Of a stretch of DNA of 64,000 bases, positions 1 through 9,599 are shown piece after piece. A program made the position numbers and the translations under genes. The stretch's first letter is position 1; each line of letters starts with the position of its first letter. This DNA comes from Allobosea psychrotolerans (lineage in GTDB: Bacteria; Pseudomonadota; Alphaproteobacteria; Rhizobiales; Beijerinckiaceae): positions 1 to 64,000 of the forward strand of contig NZ_PQFZ01000024.1 of NCBI RefSeq assembly GCF_002917105.1, given 5' to 3'. The notes beneath the pieces were generated by a model that worked only from the letters and a program-made list of their open reading frames with translations, did not search any database and was not told the origin of the DNA.

Positions 1-3000
1 GCGGGACGCTGCGTCGGGCCGGTGTCGGAGCCGAGGTCGTCGACCTCGAGCCAGACATATTCCTGGATCGTCGCGCCCGACGCCGCGTTCGCCTCCGCCA
101 GGAGATGGCCGGCGGTGTCGTAGATCAGATGCGTCGTGCCCGACGGGGTCGTGTTGGTCACAGCCCGGATCGCCAGCCGCTCCAGCCCATCATAGGTATA
201 GGCGCCCTTCAGCGTCCCACCCACGCTCGCCTGCGACAGACGCCCCGCCGCGTTGTGCGTGAAGCTCCAGGCCGACGCGCCTTGCGTGTCGGTGACGATA
301 TTGCCCGCCCCGTCATGGCCGAATGTCCGTGTCACCGTCCCATCCGTCGCAACTTGCGTGATCCGGTTCGAGGTCGCCTCAAAGCTCGTCACCTTCGTCG
401 TCGTGGTGGCGCCTTGCGTCAGGATCTCATGTGTCCGGTTGCCGCCAGGGCCGTAATAATAGGTCAGCTCGCCCCAGACGCCCGTCGCGTTCTGCAGGCG
501 CCGCGCCGGCGAGTACCAGAAGCTCTGGCTCGGCGGCGGCGAGACGTCGTCATAGGTCGCGATGCTGGTCAGGTTCAGGCCATTATCGGTGCGGTCATGG
601 AAGCGCTTGATGGTCGCGACGCCGGTCACCGTGTTCTCGACCAGCAACTGGTTGAGCTGGTCGTCAGCGGTGAAGGTGCGCCAGAGGCTCAAGCCGTTGC
701 CATAGCTCAGCGACTGCAGGTCGCCAAAAGGCTGGTAGGCCACACCGGACGCCAGCACCGCGCTTGCCGCCGCTGCGTTTTGCTTCGTCGTGACGCCGCC
801 GACCCGGCCCGTCGCATCCCGGGCGACATCGACGATGCGGCCCGACGGATAGGTGATCTGCGTCACCTTGTCGGCGAGGTTGTAGGCGTAAGCGACGACA
901 TAGCTCTTGCCGGCGATGACCCGGGTTTCCGAGGTGACATTGCCACGCGCGTCATAGACCCAGGCTGTCGTGCCCGACGCATCGCTCATCCCGGTCAAGC
1001 GGCCCTTGCCCTTGTTGCCACTGGCGACGTCGTCATAGCTCCAGGTCACGTTCAGCCCCGTCGCCGAGGGGTAGGAGCGTGCGGTGATGCGCCCGGCATT
1101 GTCGAAAGCCTGGTTCATCACCACGCCGCGGCCATCGGTCTTCTGCGTGATCAGGCCGCGCGCGTCGCGCTGGTAGACCACCGTGCCGCTATCGGGCGAG
1201 GCTGCCTGGATCACCTCGCCAAAACCGTTGCGCACATAGGCCGTGGTGACGTTGCGCGCATCCTTGTAGGAGGTGATGACGTCGACGCCGTTGCGCGTCA
1301 CCTCGACCTTCTGGCTCTCCTCATCGGTCTCGCTGATCAATCGGTTCAGGGCGTCAAAGCCGTAATTGTACAGGTTCGAGCGCGGATCGGTCACCGCGAC
1401 CAGGTTGTCCGTCCGGTCATAGCCGAACTGCCAGGTGCTGCTGCCCGCGCCGATCGCGCGCAAGAGCCGGCCAAGCTCGTCGAAGCTCTGCGTGCGCGCG
1501 AAGCTCGTGCTCGCATCGGCCTTCTTGCGCGTGATCGAAGTCGCCCCGCCCATCGCGTCGCGGACATAGTTGGTGGTCTCGCCGATATTGTTCGTCACCG
1601 TCGTCAGCCGGCGCGCATCGTCATAGCTGAAGGACTGCCAGCTGCCATCGGCCTGCGTGATCTTGGTGATCTGGCCGACGCCGTCATAGGTCATCGTCGT
1701 GACCGCCGCGGAGCCGGTCGAATCGGCTGTGACCGTCAGGAGACGACCGCGCCCGTCATAGCTCAGCGCCGTCTTCACCCCATTGGCATCGGTCACCAGC
1801 GTCGGCTGGCCCCGGTCATTGACCGTGTCGACCGTCGTGACCTGGCCAAGCTCGTTTGTGACCGTCTGGACGAAGCCTTGCGCGTCGTAGGTGTAGGAGA
1901 CCGTATCGCCCGTTCCCGCCAGCGGCCCGTCCACCGAAGCGAGCAAGCCCGCCGTCCCGTAAGTGTACGCCCAGACCCGCGTCTGCCCGCCGGTCGCATA
2001 GGGCACCGTCTGCGTCGTCGTGTCCGTCAAGGTCCGCGAGGTCAATTGACCCGACGTATTCCAGACATAGTCCGTGGTCAGGCCGGGATCGACGACCTGC
2101 GAGGGCACGCGCCAGGTCGCGTTCCAGGTGATGGTCGAGGTCGCCGCGGAAGTGGTTCCCGAGCCCCGTGTGATCGAGGTCGGCTGGCCGATCGTGTCGT
2201 TGACATAGGTCGTCACCCGCCCTTCGGCATCCGTCACGGAGGCCATGAAGTCGTTCGCATCATAGCTGCGGGTCGTGTTCGACAAGGGGCAGTTGGTCGA
2301 GGGCTGCCCGGCGAGCGAGGACACCAGCTTGTTGCCCTGGCTCGTGGTCGCATAGGTGATCACCTCCTGCTTGCCAAACGGGTTGGTGACCGTGGTCGTG
2401 CCCGAGCCATAGCTGAAGCTGTACTGGTCGACGCCGCCGGCATGGACGCTGGAGGTCGCGCGCCCCTGCGCATCATAGCCCCAGGTCGCGTAGCGAATGC
2501 CGCGCTCGTCCGTCACGCCGGTCAGTGCGAATTTATTGTTCGTATCCTCATAATGATAGGTGATCGTCTCGTTGTTCTGCTGCGGGAAGATCACCTTCTC
2601 CAGAACCGCCGTGCCCTTCGCCACGTCATCGGGCACGCCCGCGGGATAATACGGCGCCAGTACAGCCGTGTCCGTGCGAGCCAGATACTCGTACTTGACT
2701 ACCGTTACGCCGTTGACCTTCACCTCGCTGAGATGCGCCTGACCATCATAGACGAAACTCATCGCCCGGCCGCGATTATCCGTCACGCCCGTGTTAACGC
2801 CGTTGCCGTCATAGACCAGCGTCTGAACATGCCCGCCAAGCTTGCGGATATTCAGAAGGCGCTTGTTGCTGGAATGAAAAACATAAACCGTGCCGTCCGT
2901 CATTGTGAGCTCGAAGGTCGTTCCAACCTTGACCAAGGTCTCATGCACGCCCTTGCGGCCGGCAGAAAATCCAGTTCCCGTCGAATTCAGATAAGCTGGA

Positions 3001-3689
3001 AGCCAGATGCTTCCTTGTGAATAAAAAACCAGATCTTGCCCAGACGGTAGAGTAATGTAAATTCTCGCATCGAAATCGAAATTCATAACCGCGTCGAAGC
3101 TGGTGCGCCAGCCGTTGCCCAGTTTACCGTTGAACGACGACATCACGCGAGCGATGCCGTTTTGGGAATAAAACCGCTCGATCTTGAAATCATCCCCGGA
3201 GTCGAACGCGAAATCGACCGTCCTCTCCTTCTTGAAGCCGCTCAGGCTCTCAATCGGATTGCCGCGACATTCGTTCTCGTTCTCGACAACCGGCCGCTTG
3301 CAGCTCCCATCGATCTTCACCTCCGGCGAATCGCACATTAAAACGGCGCTGCCGCCTCGACCGCCAGTGTATCCGTTGATCGGGTCCCAGTTCTGATAGA
3401 AATTGGCGTTGGCGGCCCCCACCGCAGTATAAGTGCATCCAGTGAAGTATCGAGCATTTGCGCCATGAATGGCCTGGGCCTGCGCACTAGCCGTCGCACA
3501 GCCATCGCTACCGGTAATGCTGCCGCCGCCCGGCAGCCCGGCCAGCCAGTATTCGGCGTGAGACGAGGGCCCGTTCAGCACGCATCCGGCCGCGATCAGT
3601 GCCGCGCCGAGCAGGAGATTGCGCAAGCCTCTGGCGCCGCTGCGCAGCGGGCCGGCCAGCCAACGTCCCATCAGATTGCGAACAAGCAT
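1..3689 (-). CDS. RHS/YD-repeat protein, N-terminal part (runs off left edge)
   Basis: The minus-strand frame stays open from an ATG at 3689, with a CGGAG ribosome site 7 nt upstream, to the window edge, giving about 1,230 residues. The N-terminus has a basic stretch and a hydrophobic core ending near residues 30-44 (an SPI-like SSHA-EY site; AAGC could be a weak lipobox), so export is likely. Residues about 145-160 carry a GNPIESLSG motif, typical of the region preceding RHS repeats (DUF6531). After that come dozens of YD-type repeats such as YDARGN, YDGLERL and YDALNR-like units. The last residues visible, YVWLEVDD, match the usual end of the RHS core, so the variable C-terminal tip lies just outside the window. 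RHS proteins form a shell that encloses a polymorphic toxin, or act at the cell surface. Which applies here cannot be decided without the C-terminus. Confidence 0.9.
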   Translation of the reverse strand, partial: MLVRNLMGRWLAGPLRSGARGLRNLLLGAALIAAGCVLNGPSSHAEYWLAGLPGGGSITGSDGCATASAQAQAIHGANARYFTGCTYTAVGAANANFYQNWDPINGYTGGRGGSAVLMCDSPEVKIDGSCKRPVVENENECRGNPIESLSGFKKERTVDFAFDSGDDFKIERFYSQNGIARVMSSFNGKLGNGWRTSFDAVMNFDFDARIYITLPSGQDLVFYSQGSIWLPAYLNSTGTGFSAGRKGVHETLVKVGTTFELTMTDGTVYVFHSSNKRLLNIRKLGGHVQTLVYDGNGVNTGVTDNRGRAMSFVYDGQAHLSEVKVNGVTVVKYEYLARTDTAVLAPYYPAGVPDDVAKGTAVLEKVIFPQQNNETITYHYEDTNNKFALTGVTDERGIRYATWGYDAQGRATSSVHAGGVDQYSFSYGSGTTTVTNPFGKQEVITYATTSQGNKLVSSLAGQPSTNCPLSNTTRSYDANDFMASVTDAEGRVTTYVNDTIGQPTSITRGSGTTSAATSTITWNATWRVPSQVVDPGLTTDYVWNTSGQLTSRTLTDTTTQTVPYATGGQTRVWAYTYGTAGLLASVDGPLAGTGDTVSYTYDAQGFVQTVTNELGQVTTVDTVNDRGQPTLVTDANGVKTALSYDGRGRLLTVTADSTGSAAVTTMTYDGVGQITKITQADGSWQSFSYDDARRLTTVTNNIGETTNYVRDAMGGATSITRKKADASTSFARTQSFDELGRLLRAIGAGSSTWQFGYDRTDNLVAVTDPRSNLYNYGFDALNRLISETDEESQKVEVTRNGVDVITSYKDARNVTTAYVRNGFGEVIQAASPDSGTVVYQRDARGLITQKTDGRGVVMNQAFDNAGRITARSYPSATGLNVTWSYDDVASGNKGKGRLTGMSDASGTTAWVYDARGNVTSETRVIAGKSYVVAYAYNLADKVTQITYPSGRIVDVARDATGRVGGVTTKQNAAAASAVLASGVAYQPFGDLQSLSYGNGLSLWRTFTADDQLNQLLVENTVTGVATIKRFHDRTDNGLNLTSIATYDDVSPPPSQSFWYSPARRLQNATGVWGELTYYYGPGGNRTHEILTQGATTTTKVTSFEATSNRITQVATDGTVTRTFGHDGAGNIVTDTQGASAWSFTHNAAGRLSQASVGGTLKGAYTYDGLERLAIRAVTNTTPSGTTHLIYDTAGHLLAEANAASGATIQEYVWLEVDDLGSDTGPTQRP

Positions 3690-4160
3690 GCTTGGCTCCG
3701 GCACGGCTGACGTCGACAAAACAAAGCCCGCTAAATATAGCGGTCCTACAAACTTAAAATGGAGGGAATTATTTCTGATTTTGCCGACGCTGAGCATCGC
3801 TTGCAGCGTATCAATATAATTCCGCGATAATACGCTTCAGCGCATCCGATAAAATTATACGAAACACGACTATCCCTCCGGTCTTGTCTATAAAACACAA
3901 CCGGAGCGCGCATTGTCAACATTCATGACGAGGCAATGCGCGCAATTCGATATGCGGCATGCGCATGAGAGGGCCGAACGGAAAGCACTTGGCACAAAAT
4001 GCGGGTTCGACCATGTCGCACTCAGACGGAACCGTCCAAATGCGCAAAACATGCTCGATTCCAAAAACAGGCTTGATTCCAGGAGTTTTGAGCATTGCGC
4101 CTGCAAATAGCCGGGACTCAGTCTTTCGAGCAAAGCTCTACCTAGGCCGCGAGGTAGAAT
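3690..4160. other. Intergenic region, AT-rich 5' flank of the RHS gene
   Basis: No convincing gene is visible. Bases about 3712-3905 are clearly richer in A and T than everything around them and lie directly upstream of the RHS gene, so they probably hold its promoter. A TATAAT hexamer reads on the minus strand at 3859-3854, but I see no -35 box at proper spacing. The remainder (3906-4160) shows nothing recognisable. Confidence 0.4.
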
Positions 4161-4424
4161 TCAGCCGTGGCTATGCCTGCTCGGGCTGGTCTGTTCGGGC
4201 GTGAAGCCGAAGCAACCCATCTGCCCGAGATCGGCCGTGCCCTGGTTATCCATCTTCTGGCAGAACACCAGCCGCGTGCAGTCATCGGCGATGTTGGTCC
4301 AGCCTTGTCCGGGAATGCCCGCGGGCATCTTGTCGGCGCAGGCCGCTTCCCAGGGCGCGCTGGCTTGCGCCGGCGCCATGAAGGACAATGCAGCAAAGCC
4401 CGCGACAGTGATGAAACTGCGCAT
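4161..4424 (-). CDS. Small secreted cysteine-containing protein, function unknown
   Basis: An 87-residue protein starts at 4424, supported by a strong GGAGG site 6 nt upstream. A longer frame extends 5' of this point but has no good start signal. Residues 1-22 form a signal peptide (MRSF, then a hydrophobic run ending APAQASA). The mature part of about 65 residues has four cysteines (around residues 29, 49, 55 and 71), which may form two disulfides in the periplasm or outside the cell. The mature sequence contains GWTNIADDCTRLVFCQKMD, and I do not recognise the family. It is transcribed toward the RHS gene, with about 470 bp between them. No function is assigned. Confidence 0.65.
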   Translation of the reverse strand: MRSFITVAGFAALSFMAPAQASAPWEAACADKMPAGIPGQGWTNIADDCTRLVFCQKMDNQGTADLGQMGCFGFTPEQTSPSRHSHG

Positions 4425-4664
4425 GACGCAACCTCCAGAAAGGCAATGCCTGTGCGCGATCCCGGCCGCTATCGCCATCTCCGACAGAAGCCGCGCCGTC
4501 TCTGCGTTCCTGATCCTGAGAGATAGGCTGCGCCGCCGGCCATTCACTTCGTCGAGCGCGGCGAAAACGTGTTCCGGGACAATCACTTCCGCCGGCGGCT
4601 CATATGTGGATCATAACATGCCGGCCAGGCGCGTCGCGCGTGGCCCCACTTGAAGCCGTGGCGT

Positions 4665-6143
4665 TCAGAACCGCCTCGGTTCCGCAGTCCTTGGGGCCAG
4701 CGTCCAGCCGCCGCCCAGGGCCTGGAACAGGCTCGTCGCCGCCTGGAAGCGCGTCAGGCGGACCTGCGCCAGGGTGTCCTCGGCAGTGAAGAAGGTCTGC
4801 TGGACCTGAAGCACGCTGACGAGGTTGACGGTGCCGCCGCGCAGCTGGGTTTCCGCCACCTCGAAGGCCCGGCGCGAACTGGCGACGACCTCGCCCTGCA
4901 AACGCTCCTGCAAGCTCGTCTGCTGAAGCGCAATGAGGGCCTTCTCGACATCGGTGAAGGCCGACAGGACCGCCTTGCGGTAGGCCTGCAGGTTTTCGAG
5001 CTGGGCCCCTTGCGCCTGCTCCAGCTGGCTCTTCAACAGATTGCCGTCGAGGATCGGCTGGGTCAGGCCCGCCGCGAGGGTGTAGTACCACGCGCCGGGT
5101 CCAAACAGCGACGACAGCGCCTTGCTCTGGAAGCCGGTGTCGGCCGTCAGCTGGATCTGCGGGAAGAAGGCGGCGCGCGCCGACTCGACGCTGAAATTCG
5201 AGGCCGCGAGCTGCGCTTCCGCCTGCATGACATCGGGCCGCTGCCGCAAGAGCTCCGAGGGAATGCCCGGCGTGACGCGCGGAACCGCGAGCCTGGCGAG
5301 GCTTCCGCCATTCACCGTGAACTTCGCAGGCGCCCGGGCGACCAGCAAGGCAAGCGTGGCGCTGTTCTGGCGCAAGGTGGTTTCCAGCGGCGGAATCGAG
5401 GCCCGCTGGGTCGCGACCAGCGTCTCCTGCTGCGACACTTCGAGCTGGGATGCCGTTCCCGCTGTGAATTGCTGCCTGATCAGGGCGAGGATGCGCTCGG
5501 CCGAGGCCGCGTTGCGGCGCGCGATGCGCAGGCGGTCCTGCGCCGTCAGAAGCTCGAAATAGGTATTGGCGACGGTCGCGGTCGCGGTGAGCGCCACCAC
5601 GTCGCGGTTATAGCGCGCCGCGGTCGCACTCTCCTCAGCCGCATAGAGCGTCGCGCGGTTCTTGCCCCAGAAATCGATCATGTAGCTTGCCGTGAGGCCG
5701 GCGTTGAACTGCGAGGTCGAGCGCGAGCCTGCGCTGCTGCTCGACGACGTTGCCGAGCGCAGGCGCTCGGCGGTCCCTGTCCCCGTCAGCGTGGGCAGCA
5801 AGGGAGCGCCCGCGATGCCGGCCTGCGCGTCGGCCTGGAGGATCTGGGCCACGGCCACGGCGATATCGAGATTGGCGGCCTGCGCAGTCTCGATCAGGCG
5901 CGTCAGTTCGCTCGAGCGAAAGCCGCGCCACCAATCGAGCGCCGGCACGGCGCTGTCGGGCGCGCGCGGCCCGGCGCGATAGCTGGCCGGCACCTCGAGA
6001 TTGGCGTCGGGTCGCTCGGTCCCGAGAATGCAGCCGGACAATCCCATGCCGATCAGGACGAGCGCGGCGAGCGGCTTGAGGCCGGGCATGACGCCGATCT
6101 TCGGAACGGAAGCAGCCGGCCCGAACGCAACACCATCACGCAT
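4665..6143 (-). CDS. Outer-membrane efflux lipoprotein (NodT/OprM type)
   Basis: This is the TolC-like channel that completes the adjacent RND pump. The start at 6143 is chosen because a GAGG sits about 8 nt upstream, giving 492 residues; an in-frame ATG at 6191 would add 16. Residues about 22-38 form a lipoprotein signal with the lipobox LSGC, so Cys38 should be lipidated. Two repeats of the outer-membrane efflux family follow, including the typical RPDVMQAEAQLAASN stretch (second repeat) and long coiled-coil helices. It is the last gene of the mdtABC-like operon, starting 174 bp after mdtC. Drugs exported cannot be predicted. Confidence 0.92.
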   Translation of the reverse strand: MRDGVAFGPAASVPKIGVMPGLKPLAALVLIGMGLSGCILGTERPDANLEVPASYRAGPRAPDSAVPALDWWRGFRSSELTRLIETAQAANLDIAVAVAQILQADAQAGIAGAPLLPTLTGTGTAERLRSATSSSSSAGSRSTSQFNAGLTASYMIDFWGKNRATLYAAEESATAARYNRDVVALTATATVANTYFELLTAQDRLRIARRNAASAERILALIRQQFTAGTASQLEVSQQETLVATQRASIPPLETTLRQNSATLALLVARAPAKFTVNGGSLARLAVPRVTPGIPSELLRQRPDVMQAEAQLAASNFSVESARAAFFPQIQLTADTGFQSKALSSLFGPGAWYYTLAAGLTQPILDGNLLKSQLEQAQGAQLENLQAYRKAVLSAFTDVEKALIALQQTSLQERLQGEVVASSRRAFEVAETQLRGGTVNLVSVLQVQQTFFTAEDTLAQVRLTRFQAATSLFQALGGGWTLAPRTAEPRRF

Positions 6144-6317
6144 TCCGCACCTCGCCCGCACTTGCATCCGCCGCACCAGAATGCCGCTCACGGCTGCAAG
6201 GTTCGGGTTCGATCATCGACTTCCTATAGCATCTGGCCGGCCGCAAGCTGCCCTCCTGCCGCGCTTGCAAGTCTTGTTGTCCCTGAGAATCTTGCCATGC
6301 CTGGAAGGAAGCGCCAC

Positions 6318-9300
6318 TCATGAGGCCGCGCCAGGTGAAGCCGGCGTTTTGCCGCCGTTTTTCACGCGCTCGCACCAGGCGCGGAACCTGTCGGCGTATA
6401 GATAGATCACCGGCGTCGTATAGAGCGTCAGGACCTGGCTCAGGATGAGACCGCCGACGATCGCGATGCCCAGCGGCTGCCTGAGCTCGCTGCCCTCCCC
6501 CAGGCCGATCGCGAGCGGCAAGGCGCCGAGCATCGCCGCAATGGTCGTCATCATGATCGGCCGAAAGCGCAGCAGGCACGCCTCATGGATCGCGTCAAAG
6601 GCGGACAGGCCGCGCGTACGCTGCGCGTCGAGCGCGAAGTCGATCATCATGATCGCGTTCTTCTTGACGATGCCGATCAGCAGGATGACGCCGATCAGCG
6701 CCATGATGCTGAACTCCGTGTTGAACGCCATCAATGCGAGCAAAGCGCCCACGCCCGCCGACGGCAAGGTCGAGAGTATCGTCAGCGGGTGGACATAGCT
6801 CTCATAGAGCACGCCAAGCACCAGATAGATCGTGATCAGGGCGGCGAGGATGAGGTAGGGCTGGTTGCTCAGCGAGGCCTGGAAGGCCCGGGCCGTGCCC
6901 TGGAAGCTGCCGCGGATCGTGGCGGGCACGCCGATGCGGTTCATCGTCGCCTCGATCGTCTCGACCGCCGCGCTCAGCGGGACGTCCGGCGGCAGGTTGA
7001 ACGAAATGGTGCTGGCGACGAACAGGCCCTGATGGTTGACCGACAGGGGGGTCGAGCCCTGCTCGAACCGCGCCAGCGTCGATAGCGGCACCATGGTTTC
7101 GCTGGAGGTGCTGACGGCCGACCCGCTCGAGGCGGTGCCGCGCCCGGTCTGGCCGATGGAATTGGTCGCAAGGTTGCGCGCGGCATTGGCGCTGGCCGAG
7201 TTCACTGATGCCGCCTGCCCCGCCGCTGCCACCGTTCCCGAGACGGCATTGGTCGCCAGCGAACCGCCGACCGATCCGCCCGAGGTGCTGATATAGACGG
7301 TCTTCAGCGTCTCCGGATTCTGCCAGAAGCGCGGCGCGACCTCCATGATCACATGATACTGGTTGCGCGCGACGAAGATCGTCGAGACCTGGCGCTGGCC
7401 GAAGGCGTCATAGAGCGTGTTGTTGATCTGGCTCATCGAGATGCCCAGGCGGGCGGCCGTGTCGCGGTCGACCACCAGGTTGGATTGGAGCCCCTTGTTC
7501 TGCTGGTCGCTGTTGACGTCGGCCAGGTTGGGCTGCCCCTGCAGCGCGGCCGTGATCTTCGGAGCCCATTCATAGAGCTCTTCGAGGGTCGAGCCCTGCA
7601 GCGTGTATTGATATTGCGCATTGCCGGCGCGACCGCCGACGCGGATGTCCTGCACGGCCTGCAGGAACAGGGTCGCTCCGGGCACCGCCGAGAGCTCCCG
7701 CCGCAGACGCGCGATCACCCGGTCCGCCGAAATCTTGCGCTCGGCCATGGGCTTCAGCGACATGAAGACATTGCCGGAATTGGTCTGCCCGCCGCCGGTG
7801 AAGCCCACGGTGGTGTCGACTGCCGGATCCTGCCGGACGATGGAGATGAACTGCGCCAGCTTCTGCTGCATGAGCTGGAAGGAGATGCTCTGGTCGGCCT
7901 GGATCGCGCCGACGATCCGCCCGGTGTCCTGCTGCGGAAAGAAGCCTTTCGGGATGGTGTCGTAGAGATAGACGTTCAGGCCCAGGATCGAGGCGAAGAC
8001 CAGCATGATCGCGCGGGGATGGCGCAGCGCCAGGGAGAGGCTGCTCCGGTAACCGTCGAGCATCCATTCGAAGACCCGCTCGCTGCCGCGATAGAGCCGC
8101 CCATGGCGCTCGCCAGTCTGCTTGCGGAGCAAGACCGCGCACATCATCGGCGTCGTCGCCAGCGAGATCGCCAGCGAGATCATGATCGCCAGCGAGGTCG
8201 TCATCGCGAATTCGCGGAACAGGCGTCCGACGATGCCGCCCATCAGCAGGATGGGGATGAAGACGGCAACGAGCGACAGGCTCATCGACAGGACGGTGAA
8301 GCCGACCTCCTGGGCGCCCTTGAGGGCGGCCTCGCGTGGCTCCATGCCGTCCTCGATATGGCGCGTGATGTTCTCCAGCACGACGATGCAGTCGTCGACG
8401 ACGAAGCCGGTCGCGACCGTGAGCGCCATCAGCGACAGGTTGTTGAGGCTGTAGCCCATCAGATACATCGCCGCGAATGTCGCGATCAGCGACACCGAGA
8501 CGGCCACGATCGGAACCAGCGTCGCGCGCCAGTCCCGCAGGAAGAGGAAGACCACCGCGATGACGAGCAGGATCGCGATCACCAGCGTTCGCTCGACGTC
8601 GTGCAGCGAGGCGCGGATCGTCGTCGATCGATCGACGGCCGGCTCGATGTCGATCGCTGGCGAGACGGAGGCGCGCAAGGTCGGCAGCAGCGCCTTCACG
8701 CGGTCGACCACGCCGATGATGTTCGCGTTCGGCTGCCTGAACAGGATGACGAGAACGCTGGGCTTGCCGTTGGCGAGGCCCGAATTGCGCAGGTTCTCGA
8801 CGGAATCCACCACCTCGCCGACATCGGAGAGGCGCACCGGGGCACCGTTGCGATAGGCGATCGTCAGCGATCTGTACTGCGCCGCCTTCTCCGCCTGATC
8901 GCTGGCGTAGATCTGATAGCGCCGGTCGCCGACATCGATCGCGCCCTTCGGGCTATGGGCATTGGCGCTGGCGATCGCGGCTCGGACATCCTCCAGGCCG
9001 ATGCCGTATTTGTAGAGCGCCTGGGGGATGAGCTCGACGCGCACGGCCGGCAGCGAACCGCCGCCGACGACGGCCTCGCCGATGCCTTCGACCTGCGACA
9101 ATTTCTGCGCCAGCACGGTCGATGCGGCGTCGTAGAGCGCCCCGCGCGTCAGCGTGTCCGAGGTCAGGGTGAGGATGAGGATCGGGGCGTCGGCGGGATT
9201 GACCTTGCGATAGGTCGGATTGGCCCTCAGGCTGGTCGGGAGGTCGGCGCGGGCGGCATTGATCGCGGCCTGCACGTCGCGCGCCGCGCCGTTGATGTCG

Positions 9301-9596
9301 CGATTGAGTCCGAATTGCAGGGTGATGCGCGCCGATCCGACGCTGCTCGACGAGGTCATCTCCGAGACGTCGGCGATCTGCCCGAGATGGCGCTCGAGCG
9401 GGCTGGCGACCGTCGTCGCGACATCCTGCGGACTGCCGCCGGGCAATGAGGCCTGCACCGAGATCGTCGGAAAGTCGACCTCCGGCAGCGGCGAGACCGG
9501 CAGTTGGAAGAACGCGACCGCGCCCGCCGCGGCCAGCCAGAAGGTCAGCAGCGTCGTGGCGACGGGGCGGCGGATGAAGACGCTGGACAGGCTCAT
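6318..9596 (-). CDS. mdtC: RND multidrug efflux permease, MdtC-like
   Basis: An inner-membrane proton/drug antiporter of the hydrophobe/amphiphile efflux-1 family, 1,092 residues. The N-terminal TM1 (residues about 12-30) is followed by the porter domain with the LPEVDFPTI motif. TM4 carries the proton-relay pair Asp401-Asp402, and TM10 carries GIVKKNAIMMIDFA with its lysine. Family members are usually about 1,025-1,050 residues. The excess is a roughly 60-residue Ala/Ser/Gly/Thr-rich insert at about residues 772-833, absent from the paralogue next door. The start is 3 bp after the stop of mdtB, so the two are translated together. MdtB and MdtC form a heterotrimer in Escherichia coli, and the pair here suggests the same. 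Confidence 0.94.
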   Translation of the reverse strand: MSLSSVFIRRPVATTLLTFWLAAAGAVAFFQLPVSPLPEVDFPTISVQASLPGGSPQDVATTVASPLERHLGQIADVSEMTSSSSVGSARITLQFGLNRDINGAARDVQAAINAARADLPTSLRANPTYRKVNPADAPILILTLTSDTLTRGALYDAASTVLAQKLSQVEGIGEAVVGGGSLPAVRVELIPQALYKYGIGLEDVRAAIASANAHSPKGAIDVGDRRYQIYASDQAEKAAQYRSLTIAYRNGAPVRLSDVGEVVDSVENLRNSGLANGKPSVLVILFRQPNANIIGVVDRVKALLPTLRASVSPAIDIEPAVDRSTTIRASLHDVERTLVIAILLVIAVVFLFLRDWRATLVPIVAVSVSLIATFAAMYLMGYSLNNLSLMALTVATGFVVDDCIVVLENITRHIEDGMEPREAALKGAQEVGFTVLSMSLSLVAVFIPILLMGGIVGRLFREFAMTTSLAIMISLAISLATTPMMCAVLLRKQTGERHGRLYRGSERVFEWMLDGYRSSLSLALRHPRAIMLVFASILGLNVYLYDTIPKGFFPQQDTGRIVGAIQADQSISFQLMQQKLAQFISIVRQDPAVDTTVGFTGGGQTNSGNVFMSLKPMAERKISADRVIARLRRELSAVPGATLFLQAVQDIRVGGRAGNAQYQYTLQGSTLEELYEWAPKITAALQGQPNLADVNSDQQNKGLQSNLVVDRDTAARLGISMSQINNTLYDAFGQRQVSTIFVARNQYHVIMEVAPRFWQNPETLKTVYISTSGGSVGGSLATNAVSGTVAAAGQAASVNSASANAARNLATNSIGQTGRGTASSGSAVSTSSETMVPLSTLARFEQGSTPLSVNHQGLFVASTISFNLPPDVPLSAAVETIEATMNRIGVPATIRGSFQGTARAFQASLSNQPYLILAALITIYLVLGVLYESYVHPLTILSTLPSAGVGALLALMAFNTEFSIMALIGVILLIGIVKKNAIMMIDFALDAQRTRGLSAFDAIHEACLLRFRPIMMTTIAAMLGALPLAIGLGEGSELRQPLGIAIVGGLILSQVLTLYTTPVIYLYADRFRAWCERVKNGGKTPASPGAAS

Positions 9597-9599
9597 CGC

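Noticed and set aside
105..3020. 971-codon open frame on the plus strand
   Set aside because: It is antisense to the RHS gene. Its product is Arg/Ala/Gly-rich without motifs, while the opposite strand encodes unmistakable YD repeats.
7353..9449. 698-codon open frame on the plus strand opposite mdtC
   Set aside because: It is the complement of a conserved RND permease in high-GC DNA. Its composition (Arg, Asp, Gln, His) is that of a shadow frame.
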